Source: Littorina saxatilis
Lineage: Eukaryota > Mollusca > Gastropoda > Littorinimorpha > Littorinidae
NCBI RefSeq assembly: GCF_037325665.1
Contig: NC_090250.1
Location: 42,081,653 to 42,145,652, forward strand
Direction of reading: 5' to 3'
DNA: 64,000 bases
Shown here: positions 43,480 to 53,217 of the stretch, in pieces
Numbering within the stretch: position 1 is the first letter of the stretch
Layout: every line of letters starts with the position of its first letter
The notes under the pieces: model-generated
Databases searched by the model: none
Seen by the model: the letters and a program-made list of their open reading frames with translations, nothing else
What the model was told of the DNA's origin: nothing
Program-made: the position numbers and the translations under genes

Positions 43480-43962
43480 CAGATGGTCAGACAAACCAGA
43501 AGAGTTGTCCTCCAGTGGATACCAGCACACTGTGGGATACCAGGAAATGAAAGGGCAGATGAGCTGGCGAAAGAAGGAGCCGTGGAAGACCAACCTGAAA
43601 ACAGTGTCAGCTTTAGTGAGCAGAAGACAATCATCAAGGCATTGATGAGGCCAAGGACAAACAGAGATGACTACCACACAATGTCCAGAGAGCAGCAAGT
43701 CAACCTCATCAGGCTGCGTACTGGCCACAACAGGCTCAATGCTCACATGAACCGAAAGTTCAAGCTGGCGCCATCACCAACCTGTGCCTGCGGTCAAGAA
43801 GACCAAACAGCGGAACACATCTTACAGCGATGTCCCTTACTAAATGAGGAACGAAAAGAAGTGTGGCCGTCACCAACTCCCTTGCAGACCAAACTATATG
43901 GCAGTCGACAGGAGTTGGAGAAAACGACAACATTTATCATCAGTGCTGGACTGATTGTGTAA
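43480..43962 (+). CDS. LINE C-terminus: RNase H end plus Cys/His segment
   Basis: Open to its stop. VLQWIPAHCGIPGNERADEL is the last catalytic block of the RNase H domain (HCG..GNE.AD), which removes RNA from the RNA:DNA hybrid. It is followed by SREQQVNLIRLRTGHNRLNA and the zinc-knuckle-like CACGQEDQTAEHILQRCP. Only the 3' end of the protein is present because of 5' truncation; no stops or frame breaks in the remainder. Confidence 0.88.
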   Translation, partial: QMVRQTRRVVLQWIPAHCGIPGNERADELAKEGAVEDQPENSVSFSEQKTIIKALMRPRTNRDDYHTMSREQQVNLIRLRTGHNRLNAHMNRKFKLAPSPTCACGQEDQTAEHILQRCPLLNEERKEVWPSPTPLQTKLYGSRQELEKTTTFIISAGLIV

Positions 43963-43993
43963 CCTCTGCGAACGCCAAGAAGAAGAAGAAGAA
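43480..43993 (+). mobile_element. 5'-truncated LINE with RNase H, 12 bp TSD
   Basis: GGCCCCCGGTTC at 43,468-43,479 and 43,994-44,005 flanks a 514 bp insertion ending GCGAACGCCAAGAAGAAG. It contains the last ~160 codons of an I/Jockey-type LINE second reading frame. It sits in a G/C-homopolymer-rich site (43,391-43,470). Confidence 0.9.
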
Positions 43994-44009
43994 GGCCCCC
44001 GGTTCTGAC

Positions 44010-44450
44010 GCCAGTGCACTGAGGACATACGTTGTGCACTTATGCAAAACTTAGTGCTGTGCTGTTAACATTTGAACAAAATGCATTTTGTTCAAATGTT
44101 TAGTGCAACTTGCCACTATGTAATCGCTGTATGCGCTTTGTGGTGATAATGCACTGTTGTGAAAAGTTTGCGCTAAATGTTGGCACTATGCATCATTGTT
44201 GGAGCACCCTCCTGTAGATGCACCATGCTGAAAAATGTACTTATGTGAAATGTTTCGTGTAAATTACTGTCACAATAATGTTTTGTGCGCCCCCATGTAT
44301 GTGTTCTGTGCTAATAATGCACGGTTGTGAAATGTCCGTACAAATGTTGTGGCACCATGTAATTGTTAGTGCATCCTCCTGCGGATGCTTCGTGCTAAAA
44401 ATGCACTTCCATTAAAATATTGTACGCTCATGTCAGTACTTATTCATGTG
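44010..44450. repeat. Degenerate ~170 bp tandem repeat
   Basis: TAATGCAC.GTTGTGAAA..., GCACC/TCTCCTG..GATGC and TGCTAAAAATG.ACTT blocks recur with a spacing near 168 bp (44,147 and 44,315). A perfect hairpin AACATTTGAACAAAATGC / GCATTTTGTTCAAATGTT lies at 44,068-44,102. Confidence 0.65.
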
Positions 44451-44554
44451 CCAATTTGAGGTGTTTAATTCTGATTCCTGTATTTACAGTGTAAAATTAA
44501 AACTATTGTTTTCAAACATTCCTATGACACCTGGTAATGGTTCTGTGGTTTTTT

Positions 44555-45313
44555 GACTCACATGCGAAGCAAAAGTGAGTCTATGTACTCACCCGAGTCG
44601 TCCGTCCGTCCGTCCGTCCGTCCGGACGTCCGTCCGTCCGTCCGTCCGGACGTCCGTCCGGAAAACTTTAACGTTGGATATTTCTTGGACACTATTCAGT
44701 CTATCAGTACCAAATTTGGCAAGATGGTGTATGATGACAAGGCCCCAAAAAACATACATAGCATCTTGACCTTGCTTCAAGGTCAAGGTCGCAGGGGACA
44801 TAAATGTTGCCTAAAAAACAGCTATTTTTCATATTTTTCCCATTTTCTCTGAAGTTTTTGAGATTCAATACCTCACCTATATATGATATATAGGGCAAAG
44901 TAAGCCCCATCTTTTGATACCAATTTGGTTTACCTTGCTTCAAGGTCAAGGTCACAGGAGCTCTTCAAAGTTGGATTGTATACATATTTTGAAGTGACCT
45001 TGACCCTGAACTATGGAAGATAACTGTTTCAAACTTAAAAATTATGTGGGGCACATGTTATGCTTTCATCATGAGACACATTTGGTCACATATGATCAAG
45101 GTCAAGGTCACTTTGACCCTTATGAAATGTGACCAAAATAAGGTAGTGAACCACTAAAAGTGACCATATCTCATGGTAGAAAGAGCCAATAAGCACCATT
45201 GTACTTCCTATGTCTTGAATTAACAGCTTTGTGTTGCATGACCTTGGATGACCTTGACCTTGGGTCAAGGTCACATGTATTTTGGTAGGAAAAATGTGTA
45301 AAGCATGTGAGTC
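44555..45313. mobile_element. Inverted-end repeat rich in AGGTCA half-sites
   Basis: Ends GACTCACATGC (44,555-44,565) and GCATGTGAGTC (45,303-45,313). A (TCCG)n block lies at 44,599-44,660. The body repeatedly carries TCAAGGTCAAGGTC or its complement (near 44,776, 44,939, 45,096, 45,250), separated by TTTGG.(A)G(A)TGGTGTATGATGACA-like text. No protein coding. Family name unknown; I believe this type is common in molluscs. Confidence 0.75.
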
Positions 45314-45565
45314 GTATGGGCTTTGCCCTTCTTTTTTAAATTTGTATTTTGTTTTTCTGCAATAAATATTTGAAATGGATCTGAGACTGACTTACTACTT
45401 TTAGCACTCTTTTTCACCACATTCCCACGTACAGATATTGCAATATCAACTCTTCCTTTCTACCTGTTTCAAACACGCTTTAATGTTTAATTAAAAAGTT
45501 CTTTTTTTTTCTTGTGGCTGTTTGATAAATTCATAGCAAGCATTGACTGAAATAAACAATATATA

Positions 45566-47084
45566 CTGTTCAAAAAAAGAAACGCATAGCTTGTAATATT
45601 TGGTTAATTTAGTTATATGGCTACAAGGATATCCACCAAACTGCAGAAAATGTTTATGTGGTCGTCGACCTTTCGTCCATTGCCACAAGTGAGCTCTGCA
45701 CGTGACGCATGCGTTATCAGTGGCTACAATGTCAAAATTGCTCATTTGGCATGACCACTCGTCATGCTTCAGTGTAATCTCGTGAAACTCGGGGAATATT
45801 GAGCTCTCACCATGTCTTCCAAAACCCATAAAAGCGGATTGTTCGCCACAAAGAAATCAGACGACAATTCAGCGACGAAAGATGGCCCGATTGAGCAGAG
45901 AAGACCGCCAAATTGCATTGGGTCGTTTACAAGCAGGCCAAAGTGAAAGTGCAATCGCCAGGCACTTCCACGTGTCCCAGAGCACCATCAGTAGACTGTG
46001 GGTCAGGTTTCAAGCCACTGGCTCCGTTGCTGACTTGCCACGAGCGGGAAGACCAAGGGCAACAACTGCTGCTCACGACCGCTTCATACGGCTCCGCCAC
46101 CTCCGGAATCGTTTCCTGTCGGCCTCATCTTCTGTCCAGGCTCTCCCCGGGCCACACCGATTATCGGACCAGACCGTGCGGAACCGCCTGCATGAAGCTG
46201 GTTTGAGAGCTCGCAGACCTCACAGAGGAGCTGTCCTCACCCGCCGCCATCGCCAGAACCGAGTGCAGTGGGGCAACCAGCACCTTCGCTGGACCGTCCG
46301 GAATCACTGGAGACACGTGTGGTTCAGCGACGAGTCCTACTTCCTGCTCCAGCGACATGATGGTCGGAGGAGGGTCTACCGGAGAGTAAACGAACGTTAC
46401 GCGCCCAACTGTGTGGATGAGGCACCCGTTCATGGTGGTGGAGGCGTCATGGTGTGGGGGGGCGATCAATACCGCTGGAAGGAGCACCCTGGTGCACGTC
46501 CAAGGGCGCATAACTGCCCAGCGATACGTGGAGGAAATTCTGCGCCCACACGCCCTTCCTCTTCTGGCTGACCAGGATGCCATATTCCAGCAGGACAACG
46601 CTCGCCCGCACACAGCACGACTCACCACCCAGTTCCTCACCGACCACCATGTCCAGGTGCTTCCCTGGCCATCCATGTCGCCAGACATGAACCCGATAGA
46701 ACACCTCTGGGATGAATTGGACAGACGTGTGCGCAGGCGAGAAGAAGCGCCGGCAAATCACCGCGATCTATTGCAGGCACTTCAGGAGGAGTGGGACACC
46801 ATCCCACAGCAAGATATCCGGCATCTGATCCAGTCCATGCCCAGAAGGTGCCGGGCAGTTGTTGCTGCTCAAGGCAGTCACACCCCCTACTGACTTGACA
46901 GCCTCGGCACCCAATCGTATTGATTGACTGATTGATTTGAAGATGCAAATGAACTGTGTGTGCATTCAACTGTGTCCATACCAAATTTCAAACAAATAAT
47001 CTAAATATTGGATTTTCTGTTAATTTTTTCGAAAAATAAAACAAATTTGGCAAGTAGCAACTATGCGTTTCTTTTTTTGAACAG
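45566..47084 (+). mobile_element. Second Tc1/mariner-type transposon
   Basis: 1,519 bp with perfect 24 bp inverted ends (CTGTTCAAAAAAAGAAACGC.. / ..GCGTTTCTTTTTTTGAACAG) and TA on both sides. Different family from the element at 1402. It carries a transposase gene with one frame break. Confidence 0.95.
45882..46893 (+). pseudogene. Tc1-family transposase with one frameshift
   Basis: N-terminal HTHs (GQSESAIARHFHVSQSTISR; SDQTVRNRLHEAGL), the first catalytic Asp in VWFSDESYF, then VMVWGG. From there the reading shifts to the next frame, giving AINTAGRSTLV, the second Asp in FQQDNARPH and the Glu in SPDMNPIEHLWDEL (34-residue spacing), ending GSHTPY. The break falls in a run of seven Gs at ~46,456; one base fewer would keep a single frame of ~336 codons. 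It could be a real mutation or a homopolymer error. Confidence 0.92.
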
Positions 47085-47385
47085 TATATATATCCAGCAC
47101 AACATGCAATTCATTAACTTTTGACCCTAACCTTTAACACTTCCCAAAATAAATCTTTGGTGGACATTGCATCGACGCTGTTCATTCTGAATGAACATTT
47201 TTCTTGTTGCGTACTCAGGAGTGTCAACTTTCTTGACATGACATGACATCGCAAGATCACCAAAGGATTTTTTTCAGGGGTAGACAAATCAGCCCCATTT
47301 TATCAAAGGGAAGGTGCAGGTGGAGATAATTCAAGGGAAGACAACTCTGTCTTACCTACAAACATTACGGCCCCCTTTATTCAAG

Positions 47386-47466
47386 GGTTTCATTCTAGAA
47401 TGGCACCCCTGTACTTGCGCAGGGTTAGAATTCCAACCTGGACCCGGTCCATTCTAGAATGAAACC
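47386..47466 (-). mobile_element. 81 bp inverted-end mini-repeat, copy 2
   Basis: Near-identical to 36,771-36,851 in opposite orientation. The preceding 47,085-47,385 contains nothing recognised. Confidence 0.85.
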
Positions 47467-47499
47467 GGATTCTAAGATCGCGCAGAACACATACACTTG

Positions 47500-47770
47500 T
47501 TTTTCCATCCGAGGCCAAGGGCCTGATAGTGGGTCTTTGTGTCGCAGCTCTTGGGTATTCGTTCCACCCACTTCTTGGGTGTCTTGACTGGAGGTAGTCA
47601 GCGGGAATTCAATACTATATTGGTGCTCTCTCAGGTTTCCACCAAGCCTTGACTTCCTTTGAAACTGTTCACGGACGGGGCGTTGACTACATACTCTGGT
47701 AAGCTGTTCCAGTTCCCGACTACTCTCAGCCCAAAAAAGTTTTTCCTGATATCCAGGCGGGATGCTCTTT
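47500..47770 (-). mobile_element. LINE C-terminal part, 3' half of a split copy
   Basis: Minus-strand translation: RASRLDIRKNFFGLRVVGNW, NSLPEYVVNAPSVNSFK, then decayed sequence. This is the usual C-terminus of CR1/Jockey-type LINE proteins. It is the continuation of the fragment at 58,497-58,757, from which it is separated by ~10.7 kb of later insertions. Confidence 0.8.
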
Positions 47771-48630
47771 TTATATTTAGTCAAGTTCTGACTAAATATT
47801 TTAACATCGAGGGGGAATCGAAACGAGGGTCGTGGTGTGTGTGCGTGCGTGTGTGTGTGCGTGTGTGTGTGTGTGTGTGGAGCGATTCAGACTAAACTAC
47901 TGGACCGATCTTTATGAAATTTGACATGAGAGTTCCTGGGTATGAAATCCCCGAATTTTTTTTTCATTTTTTTGATAAATGTCTTTGATGACGTCATATC
48001 CGGCTTTCGTGAAAGTTGAGGCGGCACTGTCACGCCCTCATTTTTCAACCAAATTGGTTGAAATTTTGGTCAAGTAATCTTCGACGAAGCCCGGACTTCG
48101 GTATTGCATTTCAGCTTGGTGGCTTAAAAATGAATTAATGACTTTGGTCATTAAAAATCTGAAAATTGTAAAAAAAAATAAAAATTTATAAAACGATCCA
48201 AATTTACGTTTATCTTATTCTCCATCATTTGCTGATTCCAAAAACATATAAATATGTTATATTCGGATTAAAAACAAGCTCTGAAAATTAAATATATAAA
48301 AATTATTATCAAAATTTTTTTTCGAAATCAATTTAAAAACACTTTCATCTTATTCCTTGTCGGTTCCTGATTCCAAAAATATATAGATATGATATGTTTG
48401 GATTAAAAACACGCTCAGAAAGTTAAAACGAAGAGAGGTACAGAAAAGCGTGCTATCCTTCTCAGCGCAACGAATACCCCGCTCTCCTTGTCAATTCCAC
48501 GGGCACTGCCTTTGCCACGGGCGGTGGAGTGACGATGCTATGAGTATACGGTCTTGCTGCGTTGCGTTGCGTTCAGTTTTATTCTGTGAGTTCGACAGCT
48601 ACTTGACTAAATATTGTATTTTCGCCTTAC
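47771..48630 (+). mobile_element. ~860 bp repeat B, copy 1 (interrupted at its end)
   Basis: Starts TATTTAGTCAAGT; near its end is the inverse ACTTGACTAAATA followed by TTGTATTTTCGCCTTAC. The last bases GCGACTTG lie beyond the 4.5 kb pair, at 57,629-57,636. Contains ATCGAGGGGGAATCGAAACG, a TG-rich tract and GATGACGTCATATCCGGC. A near-identical second copy follows at 57,637. Non-coding. Confidence 0.85.
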
Positions 48631-49323
48631 CACGCCGTGGATCGTGTAACTCTGCATTTGCGCCACCGCAACTTTTTATCGCTTCACGCCGACGAAGAGG
48701 CAAGCTGCGAGGTAGGTCTCTCGAATGATAAATTAAATTGTTAGAATGCTAGGCACTCAGCATGTTCTCAAGTGTTGCATTTCACATACTTATATCCTTA
48801 GCTATATTTCTGTATATATTTTTGATGCTTTGATGGCCCTGGTGATCGTGACGATCTGTTTTTCTTCTCGTTTCCCCATGTTTTGGGCATATTTTCAGTT
48901 TCTGCGTCAAATGCAACAAAACGGAGATTACTGGTTATTCATGGACATGTTCACTGATAACTTTAATGTTTTATGAATCTCCACGTGTAGTTTCTCTGTA
49001 TATAGTTCCATATATACTTTGCAAGAAGCAGATAAAAAAAAAGTGTCAACAACTCTCTGTAATTCGCCACCGCATCAATTCAATGTTAGATGTAACTCGC
49101 CACCGCACTTTTTGTTATTCGCCACCGCACTACGCAAATTGTAATTTCCAAACGCATCAACATCGTGGAGGCATGTAAACCTTTATTTTTGTCACAAAAC
49201 TGACAGGAATTGATAGGAGCATTTTAACTTTAGTGCTGCAAGTTTTAAACTCAGGGGCGTGGCGTGATCTTGCCTATGCAAAGGATTTAAAGGCACCATG
49301 AGTTGACAAATCAAACTGTAGTA

Positions 49324-49385
49324 TTTCTTCTTCTTCTTCTTCTTCTTCTTCTTCTTCTTCTTCTTCTTCTTCTTCTTCTTCTTCT
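49324..49385. repeat. (TTC)n microsatellite in E
   Basis: TTC run of ~62 bp; the equivalent run in copy 2 (53,819-53,873) is shorter, a normal microsatellite length difference. Confidence 0.95.
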
Positions 49386-49464
49386 GTATGAAAAGTATGC
49401 TTATCTGTACTTGAGTGTATAACCCACATGTACTGGAATGTGCTTATATATATAATTATATATA

Positions 49465-51290
49465 TATACTAGAAGTCAGGCCCGGCTTCGCCCGGGTGTT
49501 TCTGCTCTCCCCTCTCTCAGAAACCTCTCGAATCTTATTCCAATGTGGATAAGAAAAATGACAGTGTGAGCTCATACATTTGGATGTATAGGCAAGGCAA
49601 GTTTCTATTTGGTTCAACGTGTTCTTTTTTCTTCAGACGATTTAATTCAGACAATACATGACAAATTATACAAACAATACAGATTGGAGTACAAAACAGT
49701 CAAAATCATTGATAGTAACAGAAACAATGTTGTATGAAAATATGGCAGTGCATAGTATAAGCATATTATCATTCCACCAAAATTGTGTACGATGCCCATT
49801 TCTTTATGTATTTATCATACTCAAACTCGTTTCTAAACATGTACTTGTCATTGTCAATAATATGTTTCAGTTCTTGTAAAAATTGTTGCAGTTTTGGTTT
49901 AGTTTTCAATATTCTGTTCCTGTATATAAAAAAATTTGCAGACAATAAAATATGATTAAAACCTATGTCCGTATGTGTCTTGTTGTCATGTCCAAATAAA
50001 ACAAGAGAAGAATTTAAACAAAGTCTTGTGCAATTTGTGCATTTATCTTTCAAAAGTTGTACAAGAGATTTCCAAAAAGCTTGGGCGTGAACACAGTCCC
50101 ACAGATAATGAAAAATTGTATCTCTTTGCTGTAAACAAAAATTACACAGGTCACTCGACAATACTCGCATGCTTTTTAAAGTGGAATTGGTGACTAGAAT
50201 CCGATAGTTTATTTTCATTTGGAACCATCGTAATTTTATTTCTTTGATTTTTTTGGTCAACTCAAACACTCTTTTCCATTCAATTTCAGTTTCCCAAAAC
50301 GTCTCCCACTTTTGGCATGCTTTCAGTACGGGAGCAGTACCCGTAAAAATATAAAAAGTTCTAGCACCCTTGGGAGCTTTAACAATCAAACCATACGCTT
50401 TTATCTCTGGGAGATGATCTAAGCTCTCAAATGTAATACCTTTTTTTCGCATACAACTTTTTACAGAGCTGACACACCCCAAAAAATCTAAAAATGAAAC
50501 ATCAACGTTATATTTTGCACAAAACTCCTCCAGACTCAGAAAAATTCCATCTTCCTTTAACAGATTCTTCAGCCGTGTTTACTTCAACTTTATCGTAAAA
50601 ACAACGATATGAATCAAAGACATTCTTCCAAAATCTATTTACTTTGTGATTACTTGTTTTCAGGACTAAAGGACCATAGTCCTTAACCATATCAACTTCA
50701 GGACAAATACCTTGTAAAATTCTTTTCCACTTTGGTACATAACAAGAAGATTGCATCTTTTTAAATCAAGTTAATTTTAAGGATTTTACGTAGCTTTCAA
50801 TATGAGGAATACAAATACCTCCTTCTTGAATACTATGTATTGCTATTGTTCTTTTTACTTTATCTTTCTTCCCATCCCATACAAAATGATAGCACATTTT
50901 CTGAAGCTGTTCAACCATTTGGTCAGGTGGATTTGGAAGCATTATCCACAAGTACACAAGTTTGGATAAAATGAGCGATTTTAGTACTGCAACTCTGCCC
51001 AAAGGCGTACATGAGCGTTTCATCCATGTATTAAACAATTTCTTTGTTTCGTTAAATTTATCAGTTAGATTCAGTTCTGCCATTTTCTGTAAATCACTGG
51101 TGAACCAAAGTCCAAGGAATTTTAACTGAGAGGGATTCCACGACATGTGCGAATTTGGTAAAAACTGAACTTGGCTGATTTGTTTACCCCTTCTCACACC
51201 CACTGTAGTTACCGTCTGATAAAAGCACGCATACCTCATGAGTGAGCGCGTCATACCTTTTTGAACAGGGGAGAGAAATCTGTAAATTCT
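49465..51290 (-). mobile_element. 5'-truncated L1/Tx1-type LINE inside E copy 1
   Basis: Three consecutive minus-strand frames (51,254-50,766; 50,756-50,508; 50,482-49,769) cover the region after the RT palm. They include LKFLGLWFTSDL, LGRVAVLKSLILSKLVYLWI, GGICIPHIESYVKSLKLT and a C-terminal CCHC knuckle CNFCLQQRDTIFHYLWDC. The palm domain with its DD motif is absent. At least two frame interruptions separate the pieces. The 3' end has a TATATA-rich tail near 49,448-49,470. Confidence 0.85.
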
Positions 51291-51692
51291 CGTGATCTTT
51301 CACTGAGGCGATCGTTTCGTAAACATTATTCGCGATGATCTGGAAGGCAGGGAGGGGGAGCAGGGGGCAGGGTTAGTGTGTGTGTGTGTGTGTGTGTGTG
51401 GGGGGGGGGGGGTGGCGGGATGATAGCGGGCGGGGGGTAACCCTTGAGAATGACACGGTATACTGGTTTGATGAGAGTTACCTCCCTTCCGTGGGTGACA
51501 AACCATGACTTACCTCCCTTGCACTATATAGACTGTATTGATAGGTGGGGAGGGTAATTATCCGAGGAAGAAAACAATGTCTGGAGAAACTAAAACCCAG
51601 GTGCACATTTGTGGGTCCAGGGCAGTGTGCATGCAAAATATCTTGTGCTTATCTTTTGCCATCTCTGAGGTATGGCGACCACAGACAGACAG

Positions 51693-51723
<31 letters not shown>

Positions 51724-51876
51724 GACAGACACTCTCTTTTATTTATATGTATAGATATGACCCCACCCCCAAAAAAAAACCTGGGACTATGAGATTCAAG
51801 AGGTTTAGGGTATGATGACATCAATAGGAAATATAACAGTGCCTACCGTAAGAGTGAAAAAATACTATATTTACAA

Positions 51877-52379
51877 GTGGGAAATGCATCGATGACTGCT
51901 AGTGATGATCTGAACAGATTACGCAGCAAAATAAAGACACATCAGAACATGAAGACCAACGTTTTCACCAATGAGATTTCACTTCTAGGAAGGCACGCTG
52001 ATGAAAAGTTTGTCCTCATGTTCTCTTATGCATTCATTTACATTCGGAAGATTGACTACACATACAAGAATGTACAAAAACGTTCCGCATTCCGTATCCC
52101 GTCAGAAAAGTTATTGTACAAGCAAATGTGATTGAAGAGCGCAGCGATTCTTGCCATTCTAGCAATAAACACTCAGTGGCTGAAATCACTAAGTTTGACA
52201 ATATGGAACCTACCTCTTCCTGTTTGATTTGCGGTCACTTGAGTCTGAAACTGGGCCTGGAACGCTCCTGTTACAAACATTGTGGAGCCAAACACCACAT
52301 AACTCTAAAATTCTTAAGCTTCGTTGGTGTTTATGTGTGTGAAATAATTCTAAAATTCAGTCATTCCTATTACCAGTGA
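51877..52379 (+). other. Two small overlapping frames inside E
   Basis: 84- and 83-codon frames (MGNASMTASDDLNRLRSKIK..., then MIEERSDSCHSSNKHSVAEI... with CLICGH and CYKHCGAKHH). They overlap by 4 bp (ATGA) and are unchanged in copy 2 (56,375-56,877). They contain Cys/His pairs but match no family I know. They could be remnants of a deleted transposase or chance frames. Confidence 0.3.
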
Positions 52380-53033
52380 CATCACAAAAACTCATCAGTT
52401 TGACGCTGGAAGAGAAAAGAACGCCTCTGACAGACGTGACGTTTTTCGGGAAAGAAGAATGACGAAGAGTGTGGGAGTGAAACGCCGCCAGGTGCGTCTC
52501 AGAAACGTGTTCTACAAAAGCTGAACTATACACTGAACTGAACAACTCCAAATCAATATTTTCAATTGGAAGTGACAGAATCACTGAACTCTTCAACATA
52601 ATTATTATGCAATTCATTAGATAGTTGCGGTGGCGAATAACATCCAAGACGTGAAATTGCGGTGGCGAATTACACCAAGCATCGGTGGCGTATAACATGA
52701 AGTCTAATTGTTTGTGTTTTCTTTTGCCGCGTGCGTCACCCAAAGACAAAATTGTGCAACAGCATTCATCAAGAATACAAAGGACATGTTTAGCTCACAG
52801 GATATCATCACGGGAATGCATCAACTAGTGCTGTTTCGTTAAAGTTACGAAGGAAGGGACAAATCGTGCAATTTCAGCTACAATTCCAGCAGAAATCGGA
52901 CTTCTGAACTGCCGAAACCTGACATTTCGACTAAAAAAGCACGTACCTTAGACCTTGAGTATATACTTCTTTAAAATGTACTAATGAAGAATCTAGATGA
53001 TGCCTGAAAGTCCTACACATTTTCATTTTCTGT

Positions 53034-53217
53034 GAGAGACCTACCTTGCAGCTTGCCTCTTCGTCGGCGTGAAGCGATAAAAAGTTGCGGTGGCGCAAAT
53101 GCAGAGTTACACGATCCACGGCGTGCACGCCGTGGATCGTGTAACTCTGCATTTGCGCCACCGCAACTTTTTATCGCTTCACGCCGACGAAGAGGCAAGC
53201 TGCGAGGTAGGTCTCTC
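53034..53217. repeat. TIR-TIR junction palindrome
   Basis: The right 92 bp TIR of E copy 1 and the left 92 bp TIR of copy 2 abut at 53,125/53,126 (CACGGCGTG|CACGCCGTG), making a 184 bp near-perfect palindrome with no spacer. Confidence 0.97.

Larger units (their letters stand above)
48631..53125. mobile_element. 4.5 kb TIR element E, copy 1
   Basis: Bounded by 92 bp inverted repeats with a single mismatch: CACGCCGTGGATCGTGTAAC inwards to GGTAGGTCTCTC (48,631-48,722), and the reverse complement at 53,034-53,125. Subterminal GCCACCGCA motifs, usually as TTCGCCACCGCA, occur several times near both ends (49,066-49,130; 52,624-52,690) in inverted orientation. No transposase was found; the interior carries a LINE fragment and microsatellites. 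A 5 bp TSD with CAC-starting ends is compatible with Transib/RAG-like elements, but that is only a suggestion. Confidence 0.9.

Noticed and set aside
45882-46761. Minus-strand frames across the second Tc1 element
   Set aside because: Antisense shadows of the transposase.
49769-51254. Host genes duplicated in tandem (three minus-strand frames, repeated at 54,257-55,744)
   Set aside because: The protein pieces are the post-RT part of an L1/Tx1-type LINE with a CCHC knuckle; the duplication is of the surrounding transposable element.
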